From positions 1 through 11,881 of the forward strand of contig CAMHBH010000061.1 of the NCBI GenBank assembly GCA_946183175.1: a DNA stretch of 11,881 bases, given 5' to 3'. The notes under the pieces are model-generated. The model ran no database searches. It saw nothing but the letters and a program-made list of their open reading frames with translations, and was not told the DNA's origin. The translations under genes and the position numbers were made by a program. This DNA is from an uncultured Oscillibacter sp. Its GTDB lineage: Bacteria > Bacillota > Clostridia > Oscillospirales > Oscillospiraceae. Positions 1 to 6,849 of the stretch are shown here, one piece after another (the first letter of the stretch is position 1; each line of letters starts with the position of its first letter).

Positions 1-2
1 GC

Positions 3-1055
3 ATTGTCAATATTCTCTTCAACCTCAGCAAGAGCGCGCTGGTACTCGTCGGCGTCGCCGTCGTACACCGCCTCGGACTGCTCGACGGCCTCTGGAATCT
101 AACCGTTAATTCCGGCATTATCGCCAACACGAACACGGTCTTTAATCTCACCTGCGCGGTGTGCCTGTTCCCTATGCTGGGCGTCTACGAGAGTCTAAGC
201 CGGAAAATCGTCCCGGACGCCCCGGGGAAAAAGGACAAGTACCAGGAGAAGCTCGACGCCCTCAACCCGGTCTTCTTCGACACCCCCGCGCTGGCCTTGC
301 GGAGCTGTTACAACCTCATGATGACGATGTTCACGACCGCGCGGCGCAACATCGAACAGTCCTTCCGCCTGCTCGACACCTACCGGGAGGACGTACACAA
401 GGAGATTCTCACGGAGGAGGACGCCATAGACCGCATGACCGACCGCCTCAGCCGCTATACCATGGAACTGCTTCCCCACTTGCAGAACGAGTACCACGTA
501 CGCATACTCGACCAATACTACAAGGTGATTACGGAGTTTGAACAGCTCGGAGACCACGCGGTGAGTATCGCGAACAACGCCGCCGACCTCGCGAAGCACA
601 ACGTCTCTTATACGGCCCAGGCCCGGCAGGAACTCCGGATTCTGGAAAAGTCCATGGGGCACATTCTCGACCTGACGGAGGAGGCCTTCCGGAAGCGGAG
701 TATCAAGGCCGCCTACGAGATTGAGCCGAACGTGCAGGCGGCGGGGGAGGTTATCAACACCCTGAAAAAGCACCACGTGGAGCGTATGCGCGCGGGGGTG
801 TGCCAGATGTACGCCAACGCCAGCTTTACGGGCCTCATGATTGACATGAAGCGTATCGCCGCGACGTGCTCCAACGTCGGCGTGGCGACGGTCGTCCGGG
901 TACGCCCGGCCCTCGCCGACCACGAACACCTTTATTACGAAAATCTCCGTTCCGGGGAGGACAAGGACTACAACGAGGTATTCCAGGCCGCCCACGACCT
1001 CTATTTTGCGCAACTCGCGCAGGTTCCCGCCGCTACCGGTACACGCCACCCGTAA
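3..1055 (+). CDS. Na/Pi symporter family protein with C-terminal PhoU-like domain (5' truncated)
   Basis: The reading frame is open from base 3 to a TAA at 1053-1055 and gives 350 residues with no start in the window, so this is the C-terminal part of a longer gene. The first 55 or so residues are hydrophobic with the pattern NTNTVFNLTCAV, typical of the last membrane segments of Na+/phosphate cotransporters (NptA/PhoU-associated, PF02690 family). From about base 330 to 900 the protein is a charged helical bundle (ARRNIEQSF..., EFEQLGDHAVSIANNAADLA) matching the PhoU-like domain that bacterial members carry at the C terminus. The expected role is Na+-driven phosphate uptake or efflux at the cytoplasmic membrane, with the PhoU part as a cytoplasmic regulatory domain. 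An ATG at 159 lies inside the frame but would remove the membrane region, so it is not taken as the start. The family is fairly certain; the direction of transport is not shown. Confidence 0.85.
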   Translation: MVNILFNLSKSALVLVGVAVVHRLGLLDGLWNLTVNSGIIANTNTVFNLTCAVCLFPMLGVYESLSRKIVPDAPGKKDKYQEKLDALNPVFFDTPALALRSCYNLMMTMFTTARRNIEQSFRLLDTYREDVHKEILTEEDAIDRMTDRLSRYTMELLPHLQNEYHVRILDQYYKVITEFEQLGDHAVSIANNAADLAKHNVSYTAQARQELRILEKSMGHILDLTEEAFRKRSIKAAYEIEPNVQAAGEVINTLKKHHVERMRAGVCQMYANASFTGLMIDMKRIAATCSNVGVATVVRVRPALADHEHLYYENLRSGEDKDYNEVFQAAHDLYFAQLAQVPAATGTRHP

Positions 1056-1060
1056 ACAAA

Positions 1061-1098
1061 GCCGCCTCCGGAGGCCTTAGCCCCCGCGCGATTGCGGG
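1061..1098 (+). other. Short inverted repeats after the symporter gene (possible weak terminator)
   Basis: Six bases after the stop codon comes GCCGCCTCCGGAGGC, which contains a perfect 12-base palindrome (1064-1075). It is followed by CCCGC-GCGATT-GCGGG (1083-1087 with 1094-1098). No U-tract follows either one, so intrinsic termination here is only a possibility. No gene is visible between 1056 and the leuA promoter. Confidence 0.35.
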
Positions 1099-1117
1099 GA
1101 AACGCCAAAAGTTTCTC

Positions 1118-1146
1118 TTGACAAACGCGCGAATTTTCGCTATGCT
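1118..1146 (+). promoter_or_regulatory. Sigma-A-type promoter of the leu operon
   Basis: A perfect -35 box TTGACA (1118-1123) is followed after exactly 17 bases by TATGCT (1141-1146), a 4/6 match to the -10 consensus. Transcription would start near 1153, just ahead of the T-box leader, which is the expected geometry for an operon controlled by transcription attenuation rather than at initiation. Confidence 0.8.
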
Positions 1147-1152
1147 GTTAGC

Positions 1153-1436
1153 CGTCATCGTGTAAAACGCGTGGAAGGGGAAAAAGCCGCGTTCAGAAGT
1201 TTCAGAGAGCCGCCGGGCGCTGGGAGGCGGTACGGAGAACGTCGGCACCACTCACCCCCGAGCGGTTCCGCCGAGACGGCACGCAGTGCCGGTTAGGCGG
1301 AAACGGGCGTCCTCACCGTTACCAGAGAGGCGGGATTCAGCAGGATTCCGGAAGCGGACAGGCGGAGCCTGTCAAGAAGAGTGGTACCGCGGGGGATTGT
1401 CGCCTTCCGTCTCTTTGTAGAGACGGAGGGCGTTTT
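1153..1436 (+). promoter_or_regulatory. T-box riboswitch leader, probable leucine specificity
   Basis: The diagnostic T-box sequence AGAGTGGTACCGCGG lies at 1378-1392. Its TGGT (1382-1385) would pair with the free ACCA end of an uncharged tRNA; the final U fits discriminator base A73, as in tRNA-Leu. Stem I is marked by the kink-turn motif AGAGAG (1204-1209) followed by a CCGCC/GGCGG arm. The probable specifier codon is CTC (Leu) at 1251-1253 in the context CTCACCCCCGAGC. Further hairpins follow: CCGCC...GGCGG enclosing CGGCAC-GCA-GTGCCG near 1269-1300, an ACGG...CCGT stem near 1302-1319, and GACAGG-CGGAG-CCTGTC (1357-1373) inside the antiterminator region. Uncharged tRNA-Leu should stabilise the antiterminator and let RNA polymerase read into leuA. 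The T-box identity is seen directly; the specifier assignment rests on position and on the downstream leu genes. Confidence 0.92.
1401..1436 (+). terminator. T-box regulated intrinsic terminator
   Basis: Bases 1401-1414 pair with 1419-1432 over 14 consecutive pairs (one G-U) around a TTGT loop, followed by TTTT (1433-1436). It begins eight bases after the T-box sequence, so it is the alternative fold to the antiterminator and ends transcription when leucine is plentiful. The U-tract is short for an intrinsic terminator. Confidence 0.88.
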
Positions 1437-1465
1437 GTCAGCCCGGGGCCGGACAGGAGGGTTTT

Positions 1466-3049
1466 ATGAAACGCGTCAAAATTTTCGATACCACGCTCCG
1501 CGACGGGGAGCAGTCGCCGGGTTGCAGTATGAATCTGCCGGAGAAAATCGAAATGGCGAAGCAGTTGGAAAAGCTCGGCGTGGACATTATAGAAGCCGGG
1601 TTCGCGATTGCCTCCCCGATGGACTTCAAGAGCGTGGAGGCGATTTCCGCCGCCGTGGAAAACTGTACCGTGGCGAGCCTCGCCCGCTGTACCAAGGGCG
1701 ACATCGACGCCGCCTGGAACGCCGTCAAGGGTGCCAAACATCCCCGGATTCACGTCTTCCTCGCCACCAGCGATATCCACATGCAGTACAAGCTCAAAAT
1801 GACCCGCGAACAGGTCTTACAGCGTATCAGCGACATGACCGCCTACGCGAAGAGCTTCTGCGACGATATCGAGTTCTCCGCCGAGGACGCGTCGCGCTCC
1901 GACTGGGCGTTCCTCGCGCAGTGCTACACGAACGCCGTCCGCGCCGGGGCCACCACGCTGAACGTACCCGACACCGTCGGCTACTCCATGCCGCAGGAAA
2001 TGGCCGCGCTGATTCAGTACCTCCGCGAACACGTCGAGGGAATCGAGAACACGGACATTTCCGTACACTGCCACGACGACTTGGGCCTCGCGGTCGCCAA
2101 TTCTCTCGCCAGCATTCAGGCCGGGGCCACGCAGGTCGAGTGTACGGTCAACGGAATCGGGGAGCGCGCCGGGAATGCCAGTCTGGAGGAAATCGTCATG
2201 AACCTCCGGACGCGTAAAGATATCTACGACGCCGACACCGGGGTCAACGCGAAGCAGATTTACCGTAGCAGTAAACTCTTGAGCAATATTACGGGCGTGG
2301 CGATTGCGCCGAGCAAGTCGATTGTCGGGGCGAACGCGTTCGCGCATGAATCGGGCATCCACCAGCACGGCGTGATTTCCAACGCGCAGACCTACGAAAT
2401 CATGAAGTCCACGGATGTCGGAATCCCGCAGAATACCATGGTACTCGGCAAGCACTCCGGCAAGCACGCCCTCCGCGAAAAGCTCAGCTCCATGGGCTAC
2501 GACCTCGACGACGCCACCCTCGAAAGCGTATTCGTGCGCTTTAAGGATCTCGCCGACAAGAAGAAGAACATCACCGGGGCCGATTTAGAGGCGTTAGTGT
2601 TACAGGGACAGAATTTAGTCCGGACGGAGGGTGCCTGCCAGTTTATCAGCCACGTTATCAACACCGGGAACGGCCTCCCGAATACGGCCTACGTCAAGCT
2701 GGAGCGCGACGGGAAGGAAATGGAGGACGTGGCGATTGGCACCGGCCCGCTGGACGCGGCGTTTAAGGCCGTCAACCGCATGTTAAACATGGAAGTCAAA
2801 CTGGACAGCTACGGCCTCACGGCCCTGACCGACGGCGAGGACGCTATCGGCGAGGCGATTGTCAAAGTCTCCGTGGCCGACGGCGAGAGCTATACGGGCA
2901 CCGGGCTTTCCACGGACGTTATCGAGGCGTCCATCCGGGCGTACGTGAACGGAATCAACAAGATTATCGAATCGGGGAACGTCTCCGCCGTGGCGACCGC
3001 GACGCCCACCGACTGGGGCGAATACGTCCTCGCCAGCGACGTGTACTGA
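1466..3049 (+). CDS. leuA: 2-isopropylmalate synthase
   Basis: This enzyme condenses acetyl-CoA with 2-ketoisovalerate to 2-isopropylmalate, the committed step of leucine synthesis, in the cytoplasm. The protein has 527 residues, normal for the long bacterial LeuA type. The TIM-barrel begins with FDTTLRDGEQSPG (7-19, catalytic/metal region, D13). The metal-binding HCHDDLGLAVANS is at 201-213 (H201, H203) and GERAGNASLEE at 232-242 (N237). HESGIHQHG (294-302) belongs to the linker subdomain. Residues from about 390 to 505 form the C-terminal LeuA regulatory domain, so leucine feedback inhibition is expected. The ATG at 1466 is preceded by AGGAGG (1455-1460) with a 5-base gap. The gene lies directly behind the leucine T-box. 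Homocitrate or citramalate synthase are relatives, but the leuCDB context settles leuA. Confidence 0.96.
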   Translation: MKRVKIFDTTLRDGEQSPGCSMNLPEKIEMAKQLEKLGVDIIEAGFAIASPMDFKSVEAISAAVENCTVASLARCTKGDIDAAWNAVKGAKHPRIHVFLATSDIHMQYKLKMTREQVLQRISDMTAYAKSFCDDIEFSAEDASRSDWAFLAQCYTNAVRAGATTLNVPDTVGYSMPQEMAALIQYLREHVEGIENTDISVHCHDDLGLAVANSLASIQAGATQVECTVNGIGERAGNASLEEIVMNLRTRKDIYDADTGVNAKQIYRSSKLLSNITGVAIAPSKSIVGANAFAHESGIHQHGVISNAQTYEIMKSTDVGIPQNTMVLGKHSGKHALREKLSSMGYDLDDATLESVFVRFKDLADKKKNITGADLEALVLQGQNLVRTEGACQFISHVINTGNGLPNTAYVKLERDGKEMEDVAIGTGPLDAAFKAVNRMLNMEVKLDSYGLTALTDGEDAIGEAIVKVSVADGESYTGTGLSTDVIEASIRAYVNGINKIIESGNVSAVATATPTDWGEYVLASDVY

Positions 3050-3618
3050 TGGATGAAGCGTTAGAAAATCCGTGGGAGGAATTGATTGACGGTCAGGCGG
3101 TTGTTTTCAACCGCTGTCCGTCCCTCAATCACAACGCGATTAAGGGGAATCTTTGCTGTATTTTCGGCAACTATCTGCATGGGAAAGAGGGAATCCGCCC
3201 GTTCCAGCGTTTCGACACTTGGCTGACGGAGAAAGACCACTTTATTCCCGATTTTATGATTGTCTGCGACAGGAACAAAATCAGGGGCGGGGGACGTTAT
3301 GTGGAAGGCGCGCCGGATTTCGTGGTAGAGGTTCTGTCGCCGGGTACCGCGAAACGGGATAAGGGCTACAAAAAGGACGCCTACGAGCGTTCCGGCGTCC
3401 GGGAATACTGGATTATCGACCCTGTAGGGCGTTCCGTAGAGCAGTACGTACTCGAAGACGGCGCGTTTACGCTCCGCGACGTGTACTATCACTACCGCGC
3501 CTACGAGCTGGAGGACATGACCGACGAGGAGAAAGCCGAAGTCGTCACGGAAATTCGCTGTGCGGTGTTCGGCGACCTCTCCGTCCGGCTGGAGGATATC
3601 TTCTACTATGTGGACTAA
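3049..3618 (+). CDS. Uma2 family (DUF820) endonuclease-like protein
   Basis: The 189-residue protein has the full Uma2 pattern: an N-terminal EELIDG (10-15), SLNHNAIKGNL (25-35), then IPDFMIVCD (66-74) with D68, GAPDFVVEVLSPGTAKRDKGYKKD (positions 87-110) with E94, D104 and the K108/K109 pair, and GVREYWIIDP (116-125). Uma2 proteins have a PD-(D/E)XK nuclease fold; their biological role and substrate are poorly defined. The ATG overlaps the leuA stop codon (TGATG at 3047-3051), implying translational coupling; no clear separate ribosome binding site is seen. The gene is lower in GC than its neighbours: about 55% over 3061-3600 and 49% over its first 240 bases, against roughly 60-70% in sampled leuA and leuC stretches, which suggests a later insertion into the operon. 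All recognisable motif residues are intact and there is no frameshift, so it looks functional. Family assignment is strong; function is unknown. Confidence 0.88.
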   Translation: MDEALENPWEELIDGQAVVFNRCPSLNHNAIKGNLCCIFGNYLHGKEGIRPFQRFDTWLTEKDHFIPDFMIVCDRNKIRGGGRYVEGAPDFVVEVLSPGTAKRDKGYKKDAYERSGVREYWIIDPVGRSVEQYVLEDGAFTLRDVYYHYRAYELEDMTDEEKAEVVTEIRCAVFGDLSVRLEDIFYYVD

Positions 3619-3636
3619 CAAGGAGGAGTTCTTATT

Positions 3637-5004
3637 ATGGGAATGACGATGACGCAAAAGATTCTGGCGAAACATGCCGGACTGCCCGAAGTCCGCGCCG
3701 GGCAGTTGATTCAGTCCAAGCTCGACCTCGTACTCGGCAACGACATCACGACGCCCGTCGCGATTAACGAGTTTGAGGCCGCCGGATTCCAGCGCGTCTT
3801 TGACAAGTCGAAAATCGCCCTTGTCATGGACCATTTCGTGCCCAACAAGGACATCAAGGCCGCGACGCAGTGCCAGCAGTGCCGTAATTTCGCGCGCCGC
3901 TTCGACATCGACCACTACTACGACGTGGGCACGATGGGCATTGAGCACGCCCTGCTCCCCGAACAGGGCCTCGTCGCCCCCGGGGAGGCCGTCATAGGGG
4001 CCGATTCCCATACCTGTACCTACGGCGCGCTGGGCGCGTTCTCGACGGGCGTCGGCTCCACCGACATGGGCGCGGCGATGGCCACCGGCGAAACGTGGTT
4101 CAAAGTCCCGTCGGCGATAAAGGTCAATCTGACGGGCAAGCTCCGCCCGTACGTCTCCGGGAAAGACGTGATTCTGACGCTCATCGGCATGATTGGCGTA
4201 GACGGCGCACGGTACCAGTCTTTAGAGTTCACGGGGCCGGGCGTGGCGGAACTGTCGATTTACGACCGCCTGACGATTTGCAATATGGCCATCGAGGCGG
4301 GCGCGAAAAACGGTATCTTCCCCGTCGACCGGATTACCCGGGAGTACGTCCGGGGCCGCGTGGAGCGCCCCTGGAACGCCGTGGAGGCCGACCCCGACGC
4401 CGTATACGAACGTACTGTAGAAATCAACCTCGGCGACGTGGACTGTACGGTAGCCTACCCCCATCTCCCGGAGAACGCCCACAGCGCGCACGAGGGCGGC
4501 GATATCGCGATTGACCAGATTGTTATCGGCTCTTGTACGAACGGACAGTTGCCCGATTTGGCGGCGGCGGCGGCAGTCCTGAAGGGGCGGCACCTCGCGC
4601 CGGGGATTCGCGGCATTGTGATTCCCGCGACGCCCACCGTCTGGCGCGAAAGTATCCGGCGCGGCTACACCGATATTTTCATGGACGCGGGCTGTACGGT
4701 GTCCACGCCGACCTGCGGGCCGTGTCTGGGCGGCTACATGGGCATTCTCGCGAAGGGCGAACGCTGTGTGTCCACGACCAACCGGAATTTCGTGGGCCGT
4801 ATGGGGCACGTCGAGAGCGAAGTCTATCTTGCGTCCCCGGCGACGGCGGCGGCGTCGGGCGTCATGGGGCATATCGCGCACCCCGCCGACCTGCCCGCGA
4901 TAAACCCCGTAGGCGCGGGCCTGATGGGCAGTTACCGCCTGTCCGGACAGGACAGCCGCGAACCCAAAGACAACTCCGGCCTGATGGATTCCTACCACGT
5001 ATGA
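3637..5004 (+). CDS. leuC: 3-isopropylmalate dehydratase large subunit
   Basis: LeuC with LeuD isomerises 2-isopropylmalate to 3-isopropylmalate using a [4Fe-4S] cluster. The three cluster cysteines are visible: C300 in VIGSCTNG, and C360 and C363 in TCGPCLGG. Other aconitase-family signatures are HFVPNKD (66-72), GADSHTCTYGALGAFSTGVGS (positions 121-141) and STTNRNFVGRMGH (379-391). The residue pattern fits the shorter LeuC/HacA-type subfamily of about 420 residues. This protein has 455, with the last 35 or so forming an unusual tail that carries GLMGSY (428-433) and GLMDSY (448-453). The ATG at 3637 is ten bases after AGGAGG (3621-3626); the in-frame ATGs at 3643 and 3649 lie too far from it. 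The gene starts 18 bases after the Uma2-like gene. Homoaconitase is an alternative in sequence but not in this operon. Confidence 0.95.
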   Translation: MGMTMTQKILAKHAGLPEVRAGQLIQSKLDLVLGNDITTPVAINEFEAAGFQRVFDKSKIALVMDHFVPNKDIKAATQCQQCRNFARRFDIDHYYDVGTMGIEHALLPEQGLVAPGEAVIGADSHTCTYGALGAFSTGVGSTDMGAAMATGETWFKVPSAIKVNLTGKLRPYVSGKDVILTLIGMIGVDGARYQSLEFTGPGVAELSIYDRLTICNMAIEAGAKNGIFPVDRITREYVRGRVERPWNAVEADPDAVYERTVEINLGDVDCTVAYPHLPENAHSAHEGGDIAIDQIVIGSCTNGQLPDLAAAAAVLKGRHLAPGIRGIVIPATPTVWRESIRRGYTDIFMDAGCTVSTPTCGPCLGGYMGILAKGERCVSTTNRNFVGRMGHVESEVYLASPATAAASGVMGHIAHPADLPAINPVGAGLMGSYRLSGQDSREPKDNSGLMDSYHV

Positions 5005-5017
5005 CAGATTAGAAAAC

Positions 5018-5073
5018 GCCGCCTCCGCGCAAGGCCTCCTTCCACGGGCGGCCAGAGGCGGCCCGAAGGCCGC
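5018..5073 (+). other. Structured leuC-leuD spacer with nested inverted repeats
   Basis: The 156-base gap between leuC and leuD is large for this operon. It holds GCCGCCTC (5018-5025) complementary to GAGGCGGC (5055-5062), and a competing perfect hairpin GCGGCC-CGAA-GGCCGC (5058-5073). No U-tract follows, so it may be an mRNA processing or stability element or a partial terminator. Beyond it, up to the leuD ribosome binding site, the sequence is A-rich with a TATATAG (5100-5106) but no convincing -35 box. No open frame of note lies in the gap. Confidence 0.5.
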
Positions 5074-5160
5074 AGTACGGGGCAACGTTTCCAATTCCTA
5101 TATAGCACAAAACGCTGACGAAAGCAAGAAGCAAACGAAATTTTCAAGGAGAGAGTTCTA

Positions 5161-5652
5161 ATGAACGCGAAAGGCACAGTACACAAGTACGGCGACCACG
5201 TCGACACGGACGTTATCATCCCGGCGCGCTACCTCGCCACGCAGGACCCGAAGGAACTCGCGTCGCACTGTATGGAGGACATCGACAGCGCGTTTCCGTC
5301 GAAAGTCCGCGACGGCGACATCATGGTCGCCGGGGCGAATTTCGGCTGCGGCTCCTCCCGCGAACACGCCCCGATTGCTATCAAGGCGTCGGGCGTCTCG
5401 TGCGTGATTGCGGCGAGTTTCGCGCGTATCTTCTACCGCAACGCGATTAACATCGGGCTCGCGATTCTCGAATGCCCCGCCGCGTCCGCCGCGATTCAGA
5501 ACGGCGACACGGTCTCCGTCGACTTCAACACCGGAACCATCACCGACGAGACCAGCGGACAGACTTTCGAGGCCGAACCGTTCCCGCCGTTCATCCGGGA
5601 CATGATTGAGAAGGGCGGCTTAATGGCCTCCCTGAAAGCGCGAAAGGAGTGA
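5161..5652 (+). CDS. leuD: 3-isopropylmalate dehydratase small subunit
   Basis: The 163-residue protein is the swivel (domain 4) subunit that completes the isopropylmalate isomerase with LeuC. Key features are DHVDTDVIIPARYL (12-25), the active-site loop GANFGCGSSREHAP (58-71), with SSREH contributing substrate contacts, and SFARIFYRNAINIGL (86-100). The length matches the short LeuD type that partners the roughly 420-residue LeuC. The ATG is eight bases after AGGAGA (5147-5152). It ends five bases before the leuB start, and its final codons (AAGGAG) form the leuB ribosome binding site, so leuD and leuB are tightly coupled. Confidence 0.95.
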   Translation: MNAKGTVHKYGDHVDTDVIIPARYLATQDPKELASHCMEDIDSAFPSKVRDGDIMVAGANFGCGSSREHAPIAIKASGVSCVIAASFARIFYRNAINIGLAILECPAASAAIQNGDTVSVDFNTGTITDETSGQTFEAEPFPPFIRDMIEKGGLMASLKARKE

Positions 5653-5657
5653 CACCA

Positions 5658-6728
5658 ATGGAAAAGACGATAGCGGTCATTCGCGGGGACGGAATCGGCC
5701 CGGAGATTGTCGGGGAGGCGTTGGCCATTCTCGACGTAATCGCGGAGAAGTACGGCCACAAGTTCACGTACAAGGAGGCCCCCATGGGCGGCAACGCAAT
5801 CGACCGCTTCGGGGTACCGCTCCCCGACGAGAGCTTGCGGACCTGTCTCGCCGCCGACAGCGTGTTACTCGGCGCGGTGGGCGGCCCCAAATGGGACAGC
5901 CAGCCGTCGGAGAACCGTCCGGAGCGCGGCCTGCTCAAACTCCGCGGCGGGATGAAGCTGTACACGAATCTGCGCCCGGCGCGGGTGTTCCCCGAACTCG
6001 CCGCCGCGTGTCCGCTGCGGCCCGATATCGCCGCGAAAGGCATTGATTTCGTCGTCGTGCGGGAGTTAATCGGCGGCGTCTACTTCGGGGAGCATAAGAC
6101 ATTCGACGAAAACGGCGAAAAGAAGGCCGTCGATGTCATGTCCTACACCGAACACGAAATCCGCCGTGTCGCGCGGGTGGCGTTTGAAATGGCCCGGAAG
6201 CGCCGGAAGCGCGTCACGTCCGTCGACAAGGCCAACGTACTCGACACGTCGCGCCTGTGGCGCAAGACCGTGACCGAACTCGCGGAGGAGTACCCGGATG
6301 TGGAGTTGCTCCATATGTACGTCGACAACGCCGCCATGCAGATGGTACGGGACCCCAGCCAGTTCGACGTAGTGGTGACGGAGAACCTGTTCGGCGACAT
6401 CCTCTCCGACGAGGCCAGCCAGATTACGGGCTCTATCGGCATGAATCCGTCGTCGAGCATGGGCGACGGCACGCGCGGCCTGTACGAACCGATTCACGGC
6501 TCCGCGCCCGATATCGCCGGACAGGACAGGGCCAACCCTATCGCGACCATACTTTCCGTTGCTATGATGTTGCGCAACAGCTTCGGCATGTCGACGGAGG
6601 CGGACGCCGTCGAAAACGCGGTGGACGCGGTGTTAAAGGCGGGGTATCGCTGTGGGGATATCGCGCGGCGCGGGGAAGCGGTCATAGGCTGTAAGGAAAT
6701 GGGCCGCCGTATCCGCGAGGCGCTTTGA
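5658..6728 (+). CDS. leuB: 3-isopropylmalate dehydrogenase
   Basis: LeuB oxidises and decarboxylates 3-isopropylmalate with NAD+ to 2-ketoisocaproate, the last leucine-specific step before transamination. From the ATG at 5658 the protein has 356 residues, normal for the family. Visible motifs are IAVIRGDGIGPEI (5-17), GGPKWD (75-80), the substrate arginines around R96, R106 and R135 (RELIGGVYFG 135-144), K191 and D223 (YVDNAAMQM), the metal-binding FGDILSDEAS (245-254), and the NAD-site HGSAPDIAG (280-288). The frame also opens with a GTG at 5649, but that codon overlaps the ribosome binding site AAGGAG (5644-5649) and the leuD stop; the ATG at 5658 has an ideal 8-base spacing and gives the canonical N terminus. 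It is the last gene of the T-box operon. Confidence 0.96.
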   Translation: MEKTIAVIRGDGIGPEIVGEALAILDVIAEKYGHKFTYKEAPMGGNAIDRFGVPLPDESLRTCLAADSVLLGAVGGPKWDSQPSENRPERGLLKLRGGMKLYTNLRPARVFPELAAACPLRPDIAAKGIDFVVVRELIGGVYFGEHKTFDENGEKKAVDVMSYTEHEIRRVARVAFEMARKRRKRVTSVDKANVLDTSRLWRKTVTELAEEYPDVELLHMYVDNAAMQMVRDPSQFDVVVTENLFGDILSDEASQITGSIGMNPSSSMGDGTRGLYEPIHGSAPDIAGQDRANPIATILSVAMMLRNSFGMSTEADAVENAVDAVLKAGYRCGDIARRGEAVIGCKEMGRRIREAL

Positions 6729-6781
6729 GGCGCGTTACCGGAAAGGCAAAACGTTTCCCCCATGTCACGTTAAATGCCCCT

Positions 6782-6798
6782 CCGTCGTTGTGCGACGG
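6782..6798 (+). other. Hairpin downstream of leuB
   Basis: CCGTCG (6782-6787) pairs with CGACGG (6793-6798) around TTGTG. No U-tract follows on the plus strand. It probably acts with the next hairpin at the end of the leu transcript. The flanking GGAAAGGCAAAA text occurs twice (from 6739 and from 6801). Confidence 0.4.
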
Positions 6799-6814
6799 CG
6801 GGAAAGGCAAAAAA

Positions 6815-6844
6815 ACGCCTCCTCCGTGTCAACGGGGGAGGCGT
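6815..6844. terminator. Bidirectional terminator between leuB and the convergent FUSC-HAD gene
   Basis: Bases 6815-6826 pair with 6833-6844 over 12 pairs (one G-U) around a 6-base loop. On the minus strand the stem is followed by a run of seven T (complement of 6809-6815) and starts six bases after the TAA of the FUSC-HAD gene, a strong intrinsic terminator for that gene. On the plus strand it is followed by AACTTTTA, a weaker tail that could still end the leu transcript. Confidence 0.85.
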
Positions 6845-6849
6845 AACTT

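Noticed and set aside
195..1049. Long antisense frame over the Na/Pi symporter gene
   Set aside because: Low-complexity Val/Arg/Gly/Leu composition, no ribosome binding site or motif, and it mirrors a well-supported gene.
3049..3618. Uma2-like gene as evidence of an insertion sequence
   Set aside because: No terminal inverted repeats, target duplication or transposase flank it; Uma2 is not itself a transposase, and both junctions are tidy operon junctions.
3061..4011. Antisense frame across the Uma2-like gene and the start of leuC
   Set aside because: Shadow of two coding sequences on the plus strand; no domain pattern or start signal.
5090..5110. Internal promoter ahead of leuD at TATATAG
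   Set aside because: No acceptable -35 box at 16-18 bases upstream; AT-rich sequence alone is not enough.
5649..5657. GTG start for leuB giving three extra residues
   Set aside because: It overlaps the ribosome binding site and the leuD stop codon; ATG 5658 has correct spacing and the family N terminus.
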